Shown here: piece after piece, positions 1-7,881 of the stretch
How the letters are laid out: each line of letters begins with the position of its first letter
Numbering within the stretch: the first letter of the stretch is position 1
Assembly (NCBI GenBank): GCA_937952305.1
Contig: CALFZO010000073.1
Coordinates: 1 to 49,802 of the forward strand
From: an uncultured Anaerolineales bacterium
Lineage (GTDB): Bacteria; Chloroflexota; Anaerolineae; Anaerolineales; UBA6663
Reading direction: 5' to 3'
Length of the DNA: 49,802 nucleotides
Notes under the pieces: model-generated
The model's input: only the letters and a program-made list of their open reading frames with translations
The model's database searches: none
Told to the model about the DNA's origin: nothing
Position numbers and translations under genes: made by a program

Positions 1-186
1 GCCGTCGATGGGCGAGCGCCCGGCGTTGAGGTGCTCGATCCGGTCGGCTTTCAGATCGACGCCAATGACCCGGAAGCCGGCGTCCGCGAACGCGCACGCC
101 ACCGGCAGGCCGACATAGCCCAGGCCGATGACGCCGACGACAGCTTCGTGCCGGTCGATTTTCTGTCCCAATTCTTCCAGGCTCAT
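1..186 (-). CDS. Nucleotide-sugar dehydrogenase, N-terminal part only
   Basis: This is the first 62 codons of a UDP-sugar dehydrogenase; the rest lies beyond the left edge of the window. ATG at 186-184 opens a Rossmann fold with GLGYVGLP (about residues 21-28), then a beta strand ending in VIGVD, the NAD-binding start typical of UDP-glucose, UDP-GlcNAc and UDP-ManNAc 6-dehydrogenases, which oxidise C6 of the sugar to an acid in the cytoplasm. It lies 20 bp downstream of the Gfo/Idh/MocA gene on the same strand, so they are probably co-transcribed. In WbpA/WbpB-type pathways such a pair makes UDP-GlcNAc3NA, which is the preferred but unproven reading here. The catalytic Cys lies outside the window, so substrate class cannot be judged. 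Confidence 0.9.
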   Translation of the reverse strand, partial: MSLEELGQKIDRHEAVVGVIGLGYVGLPVACAFADAGFRVIGVDLKADRIEHLNAGRSPIDG

Positions 187-206
187 GCTTGCAACCTTTG
201 CTTGCT

Positions 207-1205
207 TTAAGCTGCGACACCGACGGGCAGGTGGGTTTCGCCAGAGCGCACAATCGCCTGCGCCAGCTCCAGGGCGCGCAGCCCATCCCGGCCGCTCACC
301 GGTGGCTCGGCCTCGCCGCGCACCGCGGCCAGGAAGGCCTCCAGTTCAGCGCGCAACGGTTCTTTCTTGGCCACGACGTGGCGGATCATCCGGCCTTCGC
401 TCACGCCGCGCAGCACCTGCAGGGTCTCCCACTGGCCGCTCGGCGCGCCGGCGTTCTCATAGAAATACAGGTCCTGGGTGAGGTAATCCACGCGGAACAT
501 CCCGCGCTCGCCGGTCACATACAGCTCACGGATCTTCGTCGGCGTCAGCCAGTTGATGGTCAAGGTGCCGATGGCGCCGTCGCTGAGCCGCACCAGCCCT
601 GTCAGGAGATCCTCGTGCGAGGTGTGCAGGCGGCGTTCAGTCTCGGCGTACACGCGCGTCACTTCGGACTGCGTGATGTAGCGCATGATGTCGAGGTCGT
701 GCACGGCCAGGTCGATAACGACGCCGACATCGCGGATGCGGGCCGGAAACGGCCCCTGCCGGCGCGCGTCGATCTGGAACAGACGGCCCAGTTCGCCGGC
801 CTGTAGACGCTCTTTGAGCGCCATCACCGCCGGGTTGAAGCGCTCGATGTGGCCGACGATCAGCAGCCGATCAGCCGCCTCGGCCGCGGCGATCAGGCGG
901 CGCCCCTCGTCCACGGTTTGGGCGATCGGTTTTTCGATTAAGACCGGGATCCGCCGGCCCAGCGCCTCCTCGGCCACCTCGGCGTGGTGCTGCGTCGGGA
1001 CCGCGACGACGACGGCGTCCGGCTGCGCCTGATCCAACAGGGCACGGTAATCCGCATAGGCCTGGGTGCCATACCGACCTGCGACCGCTGCGGCTACCTC
1101 GGCCATAGCATCGGCCACCCCTACCAGCCGCACGCCGGCGATTTCTGAAAGGACACGGGCATGGTTGCGACCCATGGCGCCGGCCCCAATGACGGCAACT
1201 CGCAT
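207..1205 (-). CDS. Gfo/Idh/MocA-family NAD-dependent sugar dehydrogenase (WbpB-like)
   Basis: A 332-residue cytoplasmic oxidoreductase. The N-terminal Rossmann fold shows GAGAMG at residues 7-12, and EKP at 91-93 is the family motif whose Lys contacts cofactor and substrate. The C-terminal half is the alpha/beta substrate domain. A GHIERFNP stretch near residue 118 resembles UDP-N-acetylglucosamine (uronate) 3-dehydrogenases, and the next gene is a nucleotide-sugar dehydrogenase, so the likely job is oxidising C3 of a UDP-aminosugar for a surface glycan. The exact substrate is inference. ATG at 1205 has a GAGGG Shine-Dalgarno 9 bases upstream. Upstream lies a 238-base gap with no clear promoter; the next upstream gene on the same strand is the cysN homologue. 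Confidence 0.88.
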   Translation of the reverse strand: MRVAVIGAGAMGRNHARVLSEIAGVRLVGVADAMAEVAAAVAGRYGTQAYADYRALLDQAQPDAVVVAVPTQHHAEVAEEALGRRIPVLIEKPIAQTVDEGRRLIAAAEAADRLLIVGHIERFNPAVMALKERLQAGELGRLFQIDARRQGPFPARIRDVGVVIDLAVHDLDIMRYITQSEVTRVYAETERRLHTSHEDLLTGLVRLSDGAIGTLTINWLTPTKIRELYVTGERGMFRVDYLTQDLYFYENAGAPSGQWETLQVLRGVSEGRMIRHVVAKKEPLRAELEAFLAAVRGEAEPPVSGRDGLRALELAQAIVRSGETHLPVGVAA

Positions 1206-1404
1206 CGGAAACTACCCTCTTTTGAACGGCGCTCGATTAAGGCAGGCGCCGGCCCGGCCCCTGGCCCGGCCGGATGGCCGGCGGCCGATTAGCACTTGAG
1301 ACGCCCTCCCCCTGGCAATCCGAGGCGTTTGTAGAACACACGTTTTGTGAAATACCGCACGCGGTCGTCGGATGATAACGGACGCACTAGGGCGCGTCAA
1401 GGCG

Positions 1405-1421
1405 GGCGGGGCTGACCCGCC
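1405..1421. terminator. Weak hairpin downstream of the cysN homologue
   Basis: A 6-bp GC stem (GGCGGG/CCCGCC) with a 5-base loop lies about 25 bases beyond the cysN-like stop codon. No T-tract follows on either strand, so it is at best a pause site or a Rho-assisted end. The rest of the 1206-1443 gap is GC-rich and shows no ORF or convincing promoter. Confidence 0.25.
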
Positions 1422-1443
1422 GCACCCACACCGCGCCGCCCAG

Positions 1444-3303
1444 TCACGGGCTAAAGATGACGCCTCGGTCCTGCAGCCGGCGTTTGATCTGCAGCGCCGC
1501 CGCCTCGGCCTGCTCGCCGCCGGGCAGGTGCAGGTCGAACGGCAGGTCGGTGGTGACGGCGTCGCCGACCCAGATGGTCTCCAGCTGGCCCGGGTCCACG
1601 GCCGTCTTGACGATCTCTAGGTCCGCCAGGGTGAGCTCGCGGGCAGTGACGATCAGGATCACGCCGGCGTCCAACAGGATGTGCGCCACCTCGGCCAGCC
1701 GCCGGATATGCTCGGCCCGGTGGGTGGCCCGGTCTTTGTCCTGCAGGTCGGCGTCCACGCCGTACAGCACGCTGCCGATGGCCAGGTAGTAGACGATCTT
1801 GCCGCTGTCGAAGAGGCGCGCCTCCAGCGCGCGCGCCACGGCCTTGCGGCCGGCGCCGGCTGACCCCGTGATCAGCACCAGGCTGGCGCGCTGGTTGTAG
1901 CGCTCGGCGCGCGTCTCAGCCGCGATGGCGCTCTTCTCCCACTTCAGGTTGCGCAGGACCACGGCCTCGCGCACCCAGCCGCGGGCGTCGTCCAGGGCCT
2001 CTAGCACGATGCCGCCGCCGCCGATCTCGTGATCCACTACGATCACGAAACGACCGGTGTCCGTGAACTCGCTGGCCGGGTCAAAGGCGATGGCGCGCTT
2101 GAGCACCAGCACGCATTCGGCCACATCGTGTCGGTTGAGGCGCATGGCCGGCGCCGCGGCCATGGCCGCGCTCTGGCCGGCGGCGCCCTGGCTGGCGTCG
2201 ACGACGCGCGTGATGGCCTCGATCTCGGCCTTGACCTTGGCGGTGCCCAGCTTCAGCCAGAACTCCTGCCGGGCGCGCAGCGGCTGGCGCCCGAGCCAGA
2301 GCACGCTGGCGCGCAGCCGCGAGGTGACGCGCGGCGCCGGTTCGCCGACGCGCGCCGCGATTTCGCCGCGCTGGACGTAGATTTGCTCCTCCAGCGTGAA
2401 GCCGGCCGAACGCCCGGCCCAGGCCCTCGGCGCGCCATTGAAGGCTTCCAGCGTCTTGACGGCGCTGCGCTTGCCGGACGGATAAAAGACCAGGGCGTCG
2501 CCAGCCTGCAGGCTGCCGCTGGTGATCCGGCCGGCCACGATGCGGCGCGCGTCTCCGAAGGCCGTGAAGCGGTAGATGTCTTGCACGGGCATCCGGAAGG
2601 GCCGATCCGTGGCCGGCGGCTCCTTCTCCAGCGCGTCCAGGGCCGCCAGGACATGCGGGCCTGTATACCACGGCATCTCGCCGCTGGCCGCGGCGATGTT
2701 GTCACCCTGCCGCCCGCTGACCGGGAGGTAGCCGACCGGCTTGAGGCCGATCTCGTCCAGGAAGGCCTGGTAGTCCCGGCAGACGGCGTCAAAGGCGGAC
2801 TGGCGGTAGCCCACCAGGTCCATCTTGTTGACCAGGACGATGACCTTTTTGATGCCGAGCATCCACAGCAGGTAGCCGTGCCGGCGCGAATTCTCGCGCA
2901 CGCCTTCCTCGGCGTCGATGACCAGCAGCGCGGCCTCGGCGCGCGAGGCGCCGGTGACCATGTTCTTGACGAACTCGATGTGGCCGGGGGCGTCGATGAT
3001 GATGTAGCGCCGCCGCTCCGACCGGAAGAAGACGCGGGCCGCGTCGATGGTGATGTTCTGGGCGCGCTCGTCGCGCAGGGCGTCGATCAGGAACGCGTAC
3101 TCGAACGGCCGGCTGTCACGCTCGCAGGCCGCGCGCACCTGCTCCAGCTTGCCTTGCGGCAGCGAGTTGGTGTCGGCCAGCAGCCGGCCGATGACCGTGC
3201 TCTTGCCGTGGTCCACATGCCCGACGATGACGATGGGCATGAAGGTCTCGGCCGCGCCGTCGGCGGACACGGCCGGGGAAGTCGCGAGTGGCATCGTCAT
3301 CAC
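1444..3303 (-). CDS. CysN-type sulfate adenylyltransferase GTPase subunit fused to a degenerate APS-kinase domain
   Basis: A 619-residue protein. Residues 25-240 are the translational GTPase domain: G1 GHVDHGKST (28-36), G3 DAPGH (104-108), G4 NKMD (159-162). EF-Tu-like barrels follow to about 440. With CysD, CysN makes APS from ATP and sulfate, driven by GTP hydrolysis. Residues 470-619 align with APS kinase (CysC), as in NodQ fusions, and keep the DR...HIRR and LLDAGVILI stretches. However, the P-loop reads GSAGAGRKA where kinases have GLSGAGKST, the DGD motif is replaced by AIG, and the FISP segment with the phospho-acceptor region is lost. Kinase activity is therefore doubtful, while the GTPase looks intact. 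It overlaps the CysD gene by 4 bases (ATGA), so the subunits are translationally coupled. Placement inside a glycan cluster suggests sulfate activation for glycan sulfation, but no sulfotransferase is visible. Confidence 0.85.
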   Translation of the reverse strand: MMTMPLATSPAVSADGAAETFMPIVIVGHVDHGKSTVIGRLLADTNSLPQGKLEQVRAACERDSRPFEYAFLIDALRDERAQNITIDAARVFFRSERRRYIIIDAPGHIEFVKNMVTGASRAEAALLVIDAEEGVRENSRRHGYLLWMLGIKKVIVLVNKMDLVGYRQSAFDAVCRDYQAFLDEIGLKPVGYLPVSGRQGDNIAAASGEMPWYTGPHVLAALDALEKEPPATDRPFRMPVQDIYRFTAFGDARRIVAGRITSGSLQAGDALVFYPSGKRSAVKTLEAFNGAPRAWAGRSAGFTLEEQIYVQRGEIAARVGEPAPRVTSRLRASVLWLGRQPLRARQEFWLKLGTAKVKAEIEAITRVVDASQGAAGQSAAMAAAPAMRLNRHDVAECVLVLKRAIAFDPASEFTDTGRFVIVVDHEIGGGGIVLEALDDARGWVREAVVLRNLKWEKSAIAAETRAERYNQRASLVLITGSAGAGRKAVARALEARLFDSGKIVYYLAIGSVLYGVDADLQDKDRATHRAEHIRRLAEVAHILLDAGVILIVTARELTLADLEIVKTAVDPGQLETIWVGDAVTTDLPFDLHLPGGEQAEAAALQIKRRLQDRGVIFSP

Positions 3304-4181
3304 ATGTATCCCTCGCGGCGGAGCGTCTCCAGCCCGCCGCCGTCCTCTTTGTCCTGGGCCCGGCCGGAGCGTTCGGCGATGTTGGCAAACTTGCCGGTCT
3401 TGAGCTCCCGGATGATCTCGGCCGGGTTGCGCGCCTCAGATTCCACCGGCAGCGTGCACGGGTAGCAGCCCAGTGAGCGGTAGCGCTTGCCGTCGCCCCG
3501 GTTGTAGTACAGCGAGACGGTCGGGATGTGCTCGCGCTCGATGTACTCCCAGATGTTCAGCTCGGTCCAGTCCAGCAGCGGATGGATGCGCACGTGCGTG
3601 CCCGGCGCGAAGTCGGTCTTGTACTGGCTCCAGAACTCGGGCGGCTGGTCGGCCACGTTCCACTCGCTGTGCTGGTCGCGGGCCGAGAAATAGCGCTCCT
3701 TGGAGCGCGAGCCCTCCTCGTCCGCGCGCGCGCCGACGATGATGCCCGTGAACGGCTCGGTGCTTGGGTCCGGTTCGTAGCGGTCGCTGGCATGGTTGAA
3801 GCGCAGGCGCTCGCTCTGGCCGCCGAGCGTGTCTTTGAGCGCCTGGGTCTTGAGCAGGCGGCAGCACGTCAGCCGGTCCACGGCGCCGAGCGGATAGGTC
3901 GTGCCGGCCTCCACCGCGGCGCGGTTGGTGCCCACGAGCATGGTCAGGCGCCACTCACGCGTCAGCCGGTCGCGGTAGGTAATCATCTCCGGGATCTTAT
4001 AGGTCGTGTCGATGTGCACCAGCGGAATGGGCACATGGCCGAAAAACGCCTTGCGCGCCAACCACAGCAGCACGGTGCTGTCTTTGCCGATCGACCAGAG
4101 CATGCCCAGATGCTTGAAATTAGCGTACGCCTCGCGCAGGATGTGGACGCTGATCGACTCTAACTCATCCAGATGACTCAT
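3300..4181 (-). CDS. cysD: Sulfate adenylyltransferase subunit 2 (CysD family)
   Basis: A 293-residue member of the PP-loop ATP pyrophosphatase superfamily, the catalytic subunit that adenylates sulfate to APS. The PP-loop is SIGKDST (residues 30-36), the form found in genuine CysD. It is followed by VHIDT, by GARADEEGSRSKER, matching the conserved GARRDEEKSRAKER region, and by WTELNIWEYI and a C-terminal RREGYM matching the usual KREGYF end. Length is typical (about 300). It is the first gene of a two-gene unit with the downstream CysN-like gene. ATG at 4181 follows a GAGGG Shine-Dalgarno. Three Cys (TCC and GCYPC) are worth noting but are not a recognised metal motif. Function in assimilation versus polysaccharide sulfation is not decided by sequence. 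Confidence 0.9.
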   Translation of the reverse strand: MSHLDELESISVHILREAYANFKHLGMLWSIGKDSTVLLWLARKAFFGHVPIPLVHIDTTYKIPEMITYRDRLTREWRLTMLVGTNRAAVEAGTTYPLGAVDRLTCCRLLKTQALKDTLGGQSERLRFNHASDRYEPDPSTEPFTGIIVGARADEEGSRSKERYFSARDQHSEWNVADQPPEFWSQYKTDFAPGTHVRIHPLLDWTELNIWEYIEREHIPTVSLYYNRGDGKRYRSLGCYPCTLPVESEARNPAEIIRELKTGKFANIAERSGRAQDKEDGGGLETLRREGYM

Positions 4182-4236
4182 AGACCCTCGTTGTCTTTAT
4201 CCCCGGCGGCCGGCCTCGGCGCGGCCGCCGGCTCAA

Positions 4237-5799
4237 TCAGACGCGCGTCTTGGCGGTCCCGGCTGCTTGGTGCAGCAGGCGGCGCTGCAATTCAGAGTGC
4301 AGGGCTTCCGCGGGCGCGGCCGACACCGCCTCGCCGGCCAAGGCTGGCGCCGCGCCCGCCCACACCACCTGGCCGGCCGCCCGCACGGCTTCGCCCACGC
4401 GCGGCGTCGCCAACAGCGCCTGCAGCGCCCCGGCCTCGCCCGGCCCGCACACCACCAGCCGGGCCTTGCGCAGCGCGGCCAGCGCTTCGGTCTCCATCCC
4501 GTCACCGGCCAACGCGCCCACCGCCAGCACCGCGCCGTGCAGGCGCAGCGCCCGGTGCACAGCCGGCAGATCCCGCCACCAGGCCTCGGACAGGCCGCGC
4601 GCCAACAGGGTCCGCACCGCGTCCGGATCCTCGGCCAGGGCCGCCAGCGCCTCGAGCACGTCCGCGCGGGCCGGCTGGATTGCGGCCCCGACCTGGCGCG
4701 GCGTGAGCAGCACCACGCGGCTGCGGCTGACGCCGGCGGTGGCGTGCAGCGCGGCCAGCAAGCCCCCGTCGCCGGGCGCCAGCACGATCAGCGGGTCGCC
4801 GCTCAACCGCGGTTCCACGCGCTCAAACACGATCAGCACGGCCAGGCCGGCGGCCAGCAGACCGGCGAAGATGAGGTTGGCGGCCAGCGGCTCCAGGCGC
4901 GTCAGCGTCAGAGCCAGCGCGCCCAGCGAGACCGCGGCCACATACAGAGTCAGCACGGCGCGCGGCTGGCTCAGCCCCATTTGCACCAGCCGGTGGGAGG
5001 TGTGATCGGAGCCGCCCTGGAACGGCGAGCGCCCGCGCCGCAGCCGCGAGAGCGTCACCAGCGTCGTGTCAAAGATGAACAGGCCCAGCACCACGATCGG
5101 CACCATCCAGGTGGAGCCGAGCGGGTGCTGCAGGAACCGGATCTTGATGCCCAACGCCGCCAGCAGGAAGCCGATCGTCAGCGAGCCGGCGTCGCCCATG
5201 AAGCTCACGGCCGGGGCCAGGTTGTAGAACAGGAAGCCGAGCGCCGCCCCCAGCAAGGCGCCGGCCAGGCTGGCCACCAGGCCCTGCCCTTCCAGCGCCG
5301 CCATCAGGAAAAAGAAGGCCGCGGCCACGGCCGTCAGCCCGGCTGCCAACCCATCCATGTTGTCCAGCAGGTTGGCGGCGTTGGTAATGCCCAGCACCCA
5401 CACGATCGTGATGAGCGTGTCCAGCCACACCTGGCCGAACAACTGCACGCGCACGCCGAACGTGGTCAGGAAGACGGCGGCCAGCACGCCCGCCCCGCCT
5501 TTGAGCCAGGCCGGCATGCCGTAGCGGTCATCCCACAGGCCGGTCAGGAAGAGCAGCGTGGCGCCGCCCAGGATGCCCAGACCCTCCGTCAACCAATCGC
5601 TGCGCCCGAAGAACAAGAAGGCCAGCGTGATGCCCGCGTACATGGCCAGGCCGCCCAGCAGCGGCGTTGGGGCACGGTGAGCCTTGCGCAGCCCGGGCTG
5701 GTCCACCATGCCCCACCGGCGCGCCAGCCAACGCGTGAACGGCGTCGCCAAAAAGGCCAGCACAGTGGCAGCCACGAGGATGGGGAGATACTGTGTCAT
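4237..5799 (-). CDS. WecA/MraY-family undecaprenyl-phosphate sugar-1-phosphate transferase with extra C-terminal domain
   Basis: A 520-residue protein. Residues 1-330 form a polytopic glycosyltransferase-4 core with about ten membrane segments. Visible motifs are GMVDQPGLRKAH near 31-42, TNAANLLDNMDGLA near 140 (the metal-binding aspartates), and SFMGDAGSLTIGF near 200. The family transfers GlcNAc-1-P or a related sugar phosphate to undecaprenyl phosphate, starting polymers at the inner face of the membrane. Residues 340-520 are an additional soluble, Ala-rich alpha/beta-looking region that WecA (about 360 residues) lacks; I do not recognise it. It lies in a run of minus-strand glycan genes, 55 bp after cysD in the opposite order of transcription. 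An initiating role for the local polysaccharide is inferred. Confidence 0.88.
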   Translation of the reverse strand: MTQYLPILVAATVLAFLATPFTRWLARRWGMVDQPGLRKAHRAPTPLLGGLAMYAGITLAFLFFGRSDWLTEGLGILGGATLLFLTGLWDDRYGMPAWLKGGAGVLAAVFLTTFGVRVQLFGQVWLDTLITIVWVLGITNAANLLDNMDGLAAGLTAVAAAFFFLMAALEGQGLVASLAGALLGAALGFLFYNLAPAVSFMGDAGSLTIGFLLAALGIKIRFLQHPLGSTWMVPIVVLGLFIFDTTLVTLSRLRRGRSPFQGGSDHTSHRLVQMGLSQPRAVLTLYVAAVSLGALALTLTRLEPLAANLIFAGLLAAGLAVLIVFERVEPRLSGDPLIVLAPGDGGLLAALHATAGVSRSRVVLLTPRQVGAAIQPARADVLEALAALAEDPDAVRTLLARGLSEAWWRDLPAVHRALRLHGAVLAVGALAGDGMETEALAALRKARLVVCGPGEAGALQALLATPRVGEAVRAAGQVVWAGAAPALAGEAVSAAPAEALHSELQRRLLHQAAGTAKTRV

Positions 5800-5895
5800 C
5801 GGCGGGAGCCATTATACCGGGCCGGACGGCGTCTGAGGCCCGGCGTCCAACCTGAGGCGCCGTTCGTTAGACGGAGAGGGACGGTTCGGCCGGGC

Positions 5896-7881
5896 TCAGG
5901 GCAGTTCGAAGGTGCCGATGGGCACCGCATCGTCCGGGGCCGGCCCGCCCTCCGGCCGGTGGGCCGGGTAGCGCGCGCCGCTGACGCGGTTGTAGAAGCC
6001 GACGCGGACCTCGTAGCGGCCCGGCTCCAGCGTCGCCAGGTCTACCTCGCGCAGGTCGACGATCGCCAGCCCCGGCCGCCACTCCCATACCGGCACGAGT
6101 TCGCCCAGGCTGTCGCCGTCCGCGCCGCCCACAAACTCGGCGCCGTCGGGACCCAGGCGCCACACGTGCACGAAGACCGTGTCCAGCTGCTGGAAGCCAG
6201 CCAGGCAATGCCAGGTGAGGCGCAGGTGCAGTGTGCGCGCCGCCACCGTCAGCTCGGCCGCCGTCAACTGGCCGGCCTCGCCGAAGAGGGCGCGCGCGGG
6301 CGGAGGCTCGCCCCCTGGCCGGATGGCGCCGACCTCGCGCAGGCGCAGCCCGCCATCGGCCAGGTAATCGCTGACGAAGACGGCATCGGCGTTCTGCGCG
6401 GCCTCCAGCAAGGCGGCCGGCGCGCTGTCCACGCCGCGCAGGTCCACGCGGTAACGCCAGGCGGCGCGGTCGTCCGCCCCCGTCAAGAAGGCCGCTCGGG
6501 TCTCGTCCGCGCCGCTCTGGCCGGATTGCGCCCGCGCGTAATCGGCCAGCATCTGCACCGGCGGCGCCAGCGTGATCCCCCAGAAGCCGAGCGGGTAAAG
6601 TGTTGGGCGCGTTTCGAAGCGGTCTGGGAAATTGACGAACAGGTAGCGCCCGGCCGGACGCGCCGCCAGCACTGCAACAGCCTGACGCAGATGCGCCGTC
6701 CCGACGCCGTACGCGTGCTGAAACGTGGATAGGTGTTGGCCGGCCGCGCCCAGCGCCAGCGCCAGGGCCAGCCCGCCCATCACGCGCCGCCCAACGCCGC
6801 CGCGCATGCTGGCCGCGCCCCAGCCGGCCCAGAACAGGGCCAGGCCCGGTGAGGCCACGTAGAGCAGGCGCTCGCCGACCTGGACGTAGTCCCACGAGAG
6901 GCCGGCCCAGATCGGCAGGAAACCGGCCGCCGCCCACAGACCGGCCAGCAATGGAAGGCGCGGCCCCCCACTCGCCGCCGCCCCAAGGATCAGCGCACCG
7001 GTCAGGGCCGCGTACAGGCCGAGCAGGGCCGGCCACTCCCAGCCGGACAGCCAGCCCGCTGCCAGCCGCGCGGCCGGGAAGACGGCGGCCTGCAGGCCAT
7101 ACGCCAGGACGCGCGGATCAAAGCCCGTCCCGGTGACGCCGCCCAGGCGCGGCAGGCGCAGCCAGATCAGCAGATAACCAACGGCCAGCCCGGCATGCAG
7201 GAGCGGCCAGAGCGGCAGCCGCCGCCAGGTGGCCGGGCGCCGGACGTCCAGCCCCTGGGCGCGCGCCTGGTCGACGGCCAGCCACGCGAACAAAGCCGCA
7301 AAGGGGACGGCGCTCTCCTGCAGGAGGAGCGCCGCGCCGTAGGCGGCCACGGACGCGAACAAGGCCGGCCAGTGCCGGCGCCGGCTGAAACGGCCCGCCG
7401 TTGCGGCCGCCAGCAACAGGCACAAGACCACGAACGGCCCCTGGGGCGCCTGCCAGGCCACGGCCTGGAAAGCGGCCGGGCTGACGGCAAAGAGCAGCGC
7501 CGCCAGGCGGGCCGGCCAGCGCGCCACGCCGAACACGCGCAGTGTCGGGGTCAGCAGGCAGGCGGCGGCCAGGTGCGCGGCGATCTGCAGCGCGTGCGCC
7601 AGCCGCGCCGCCACCACGCCGTCCGGCGTCACCAGCAGATGATTGTAGAGGAGCGTCAGGGGTCGATAGAACTGGTAGGACGGCAGGGCCGTGAAGAGCT
7701 GCGCGGCGGTCAGGCCGGCGCCCTGCTGATACCACTTCGGGTCATCCCAGATCAGGCCGTAGTTGAGCGCCGGCAGGAAGGCCGCCAGAACGACGCCGGC
7801 CAGGAGCGTGTTCCAGACTGCCGGCCTCAACCCGGGGCGAGGCGCGGCCGGCGCGCGGGCCGCGCCAGGTCGGGCCGTCAT
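5896..7881 (-). CDS. GT-C-like polytopic membrane protein, putative glycosyltransferase
   Basis: A 661-residue protein. After a basic, Pro-rich start, residues 23-430 hold about ten hydrophobic segments. An early periplasmic loop contains WDD near residue 45, as in GT-C enzymes using lipid-linked sugar donors, where acidic residues in loop 1 are catalytic. FYRPLTLLYNH near residue 70 resembles the tetratricopeptide-linked or O-mannosyl-type GT-C proteins of Chloroflexi. The C-terminal 170 residues are a soluble beta-rich domain with a VFVHVW...PGRYEVRVGFYN pattern seen repeatedly at the end of Chloroflexi membrane glycosyltransferases. ATG at 7881 directly follows the TAA of the upstream dehydrogenase gene, so translation is probably coupled. 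Donor and acceptor are unknown. Confidence 0.7.
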   Translation of the reverse strand: MTARPGAARAPAAPRPGLRPAVWNTLLAGVVLAAFLPALNYGLIWDDPKWYQQGAGLTAAQLFTALPSYQFYRPLTLLYNHLLVTPDGVVAARLAHALQIAAHLAAACLLTPTLRVFGVARWPARLAALLFAVSPAAFQAVAWQAPQGPFVVLCLLLAAATAGRFSRRRHWPALFASVAAYGAALLLQESAVPFAALFAWLAVDQARAQGLDVRRPATWRRLPLWPLLHAGLAVGYLLIWLRLPRLGGVTGTGFDPRVLAYGLQAAVFPAARLAAGWLSGWEWPALLGLYAALTGALILGAAASGGPRLPLLAGLWAAAGFLPIWAGLSWDYVQVGERLLYVASPGLALFWAGWGAASMRGGVGRRVMGGLALALALGAAGQHLSTFQHAYGVGTAHLRQAVAVLAARPAGRYLFVNFPDRFETRPTLYPLGFWGITLAPPVQMLADYARAQSGQSGADETRAAFLTGADDRAAWRYRVDLRGVDSAPAALLEAAQNADAVFVSDYLADGGLRLREVGAIRPGGEPPPARALFGEAGQLTAAELTVAARTLHLRLTWHCLAGFQQLDTVFVHVWRLGPDGAEFVGGADGDSLGELVPVWEWRPGLAIVDLREVDLATLEPGRYEVRVGFYNRVSGARYPAHRPEGGPAPDDAVPIGTFELP

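Noticed and set aside
2029..3465. A 478-codon plus-strand frame opposite the cysN homologue
   Set aside because: The minus strand codes clear CysN motifs. The plus-strand product is rich in Arg, Gly, Ala and His with no family signal, as expected of antisense frames in GC-rich DNA.
3300..4181. SIGKDST in CysD as a degenerate PP-loop
   Set aside because: SIGKDS is the normal PP-loop of true CysD proteins, including that of E. coli, so it is not evidence of lost function.
4267..6732. An 821-codon plus-strand frame opposite the WecA-like and GT-C-like genes
   Set aside because: It crosses two real minus-strand genes and their gap, is Gln/Arg/His-rich, and has no recognisable domain; it is a composition artefact.
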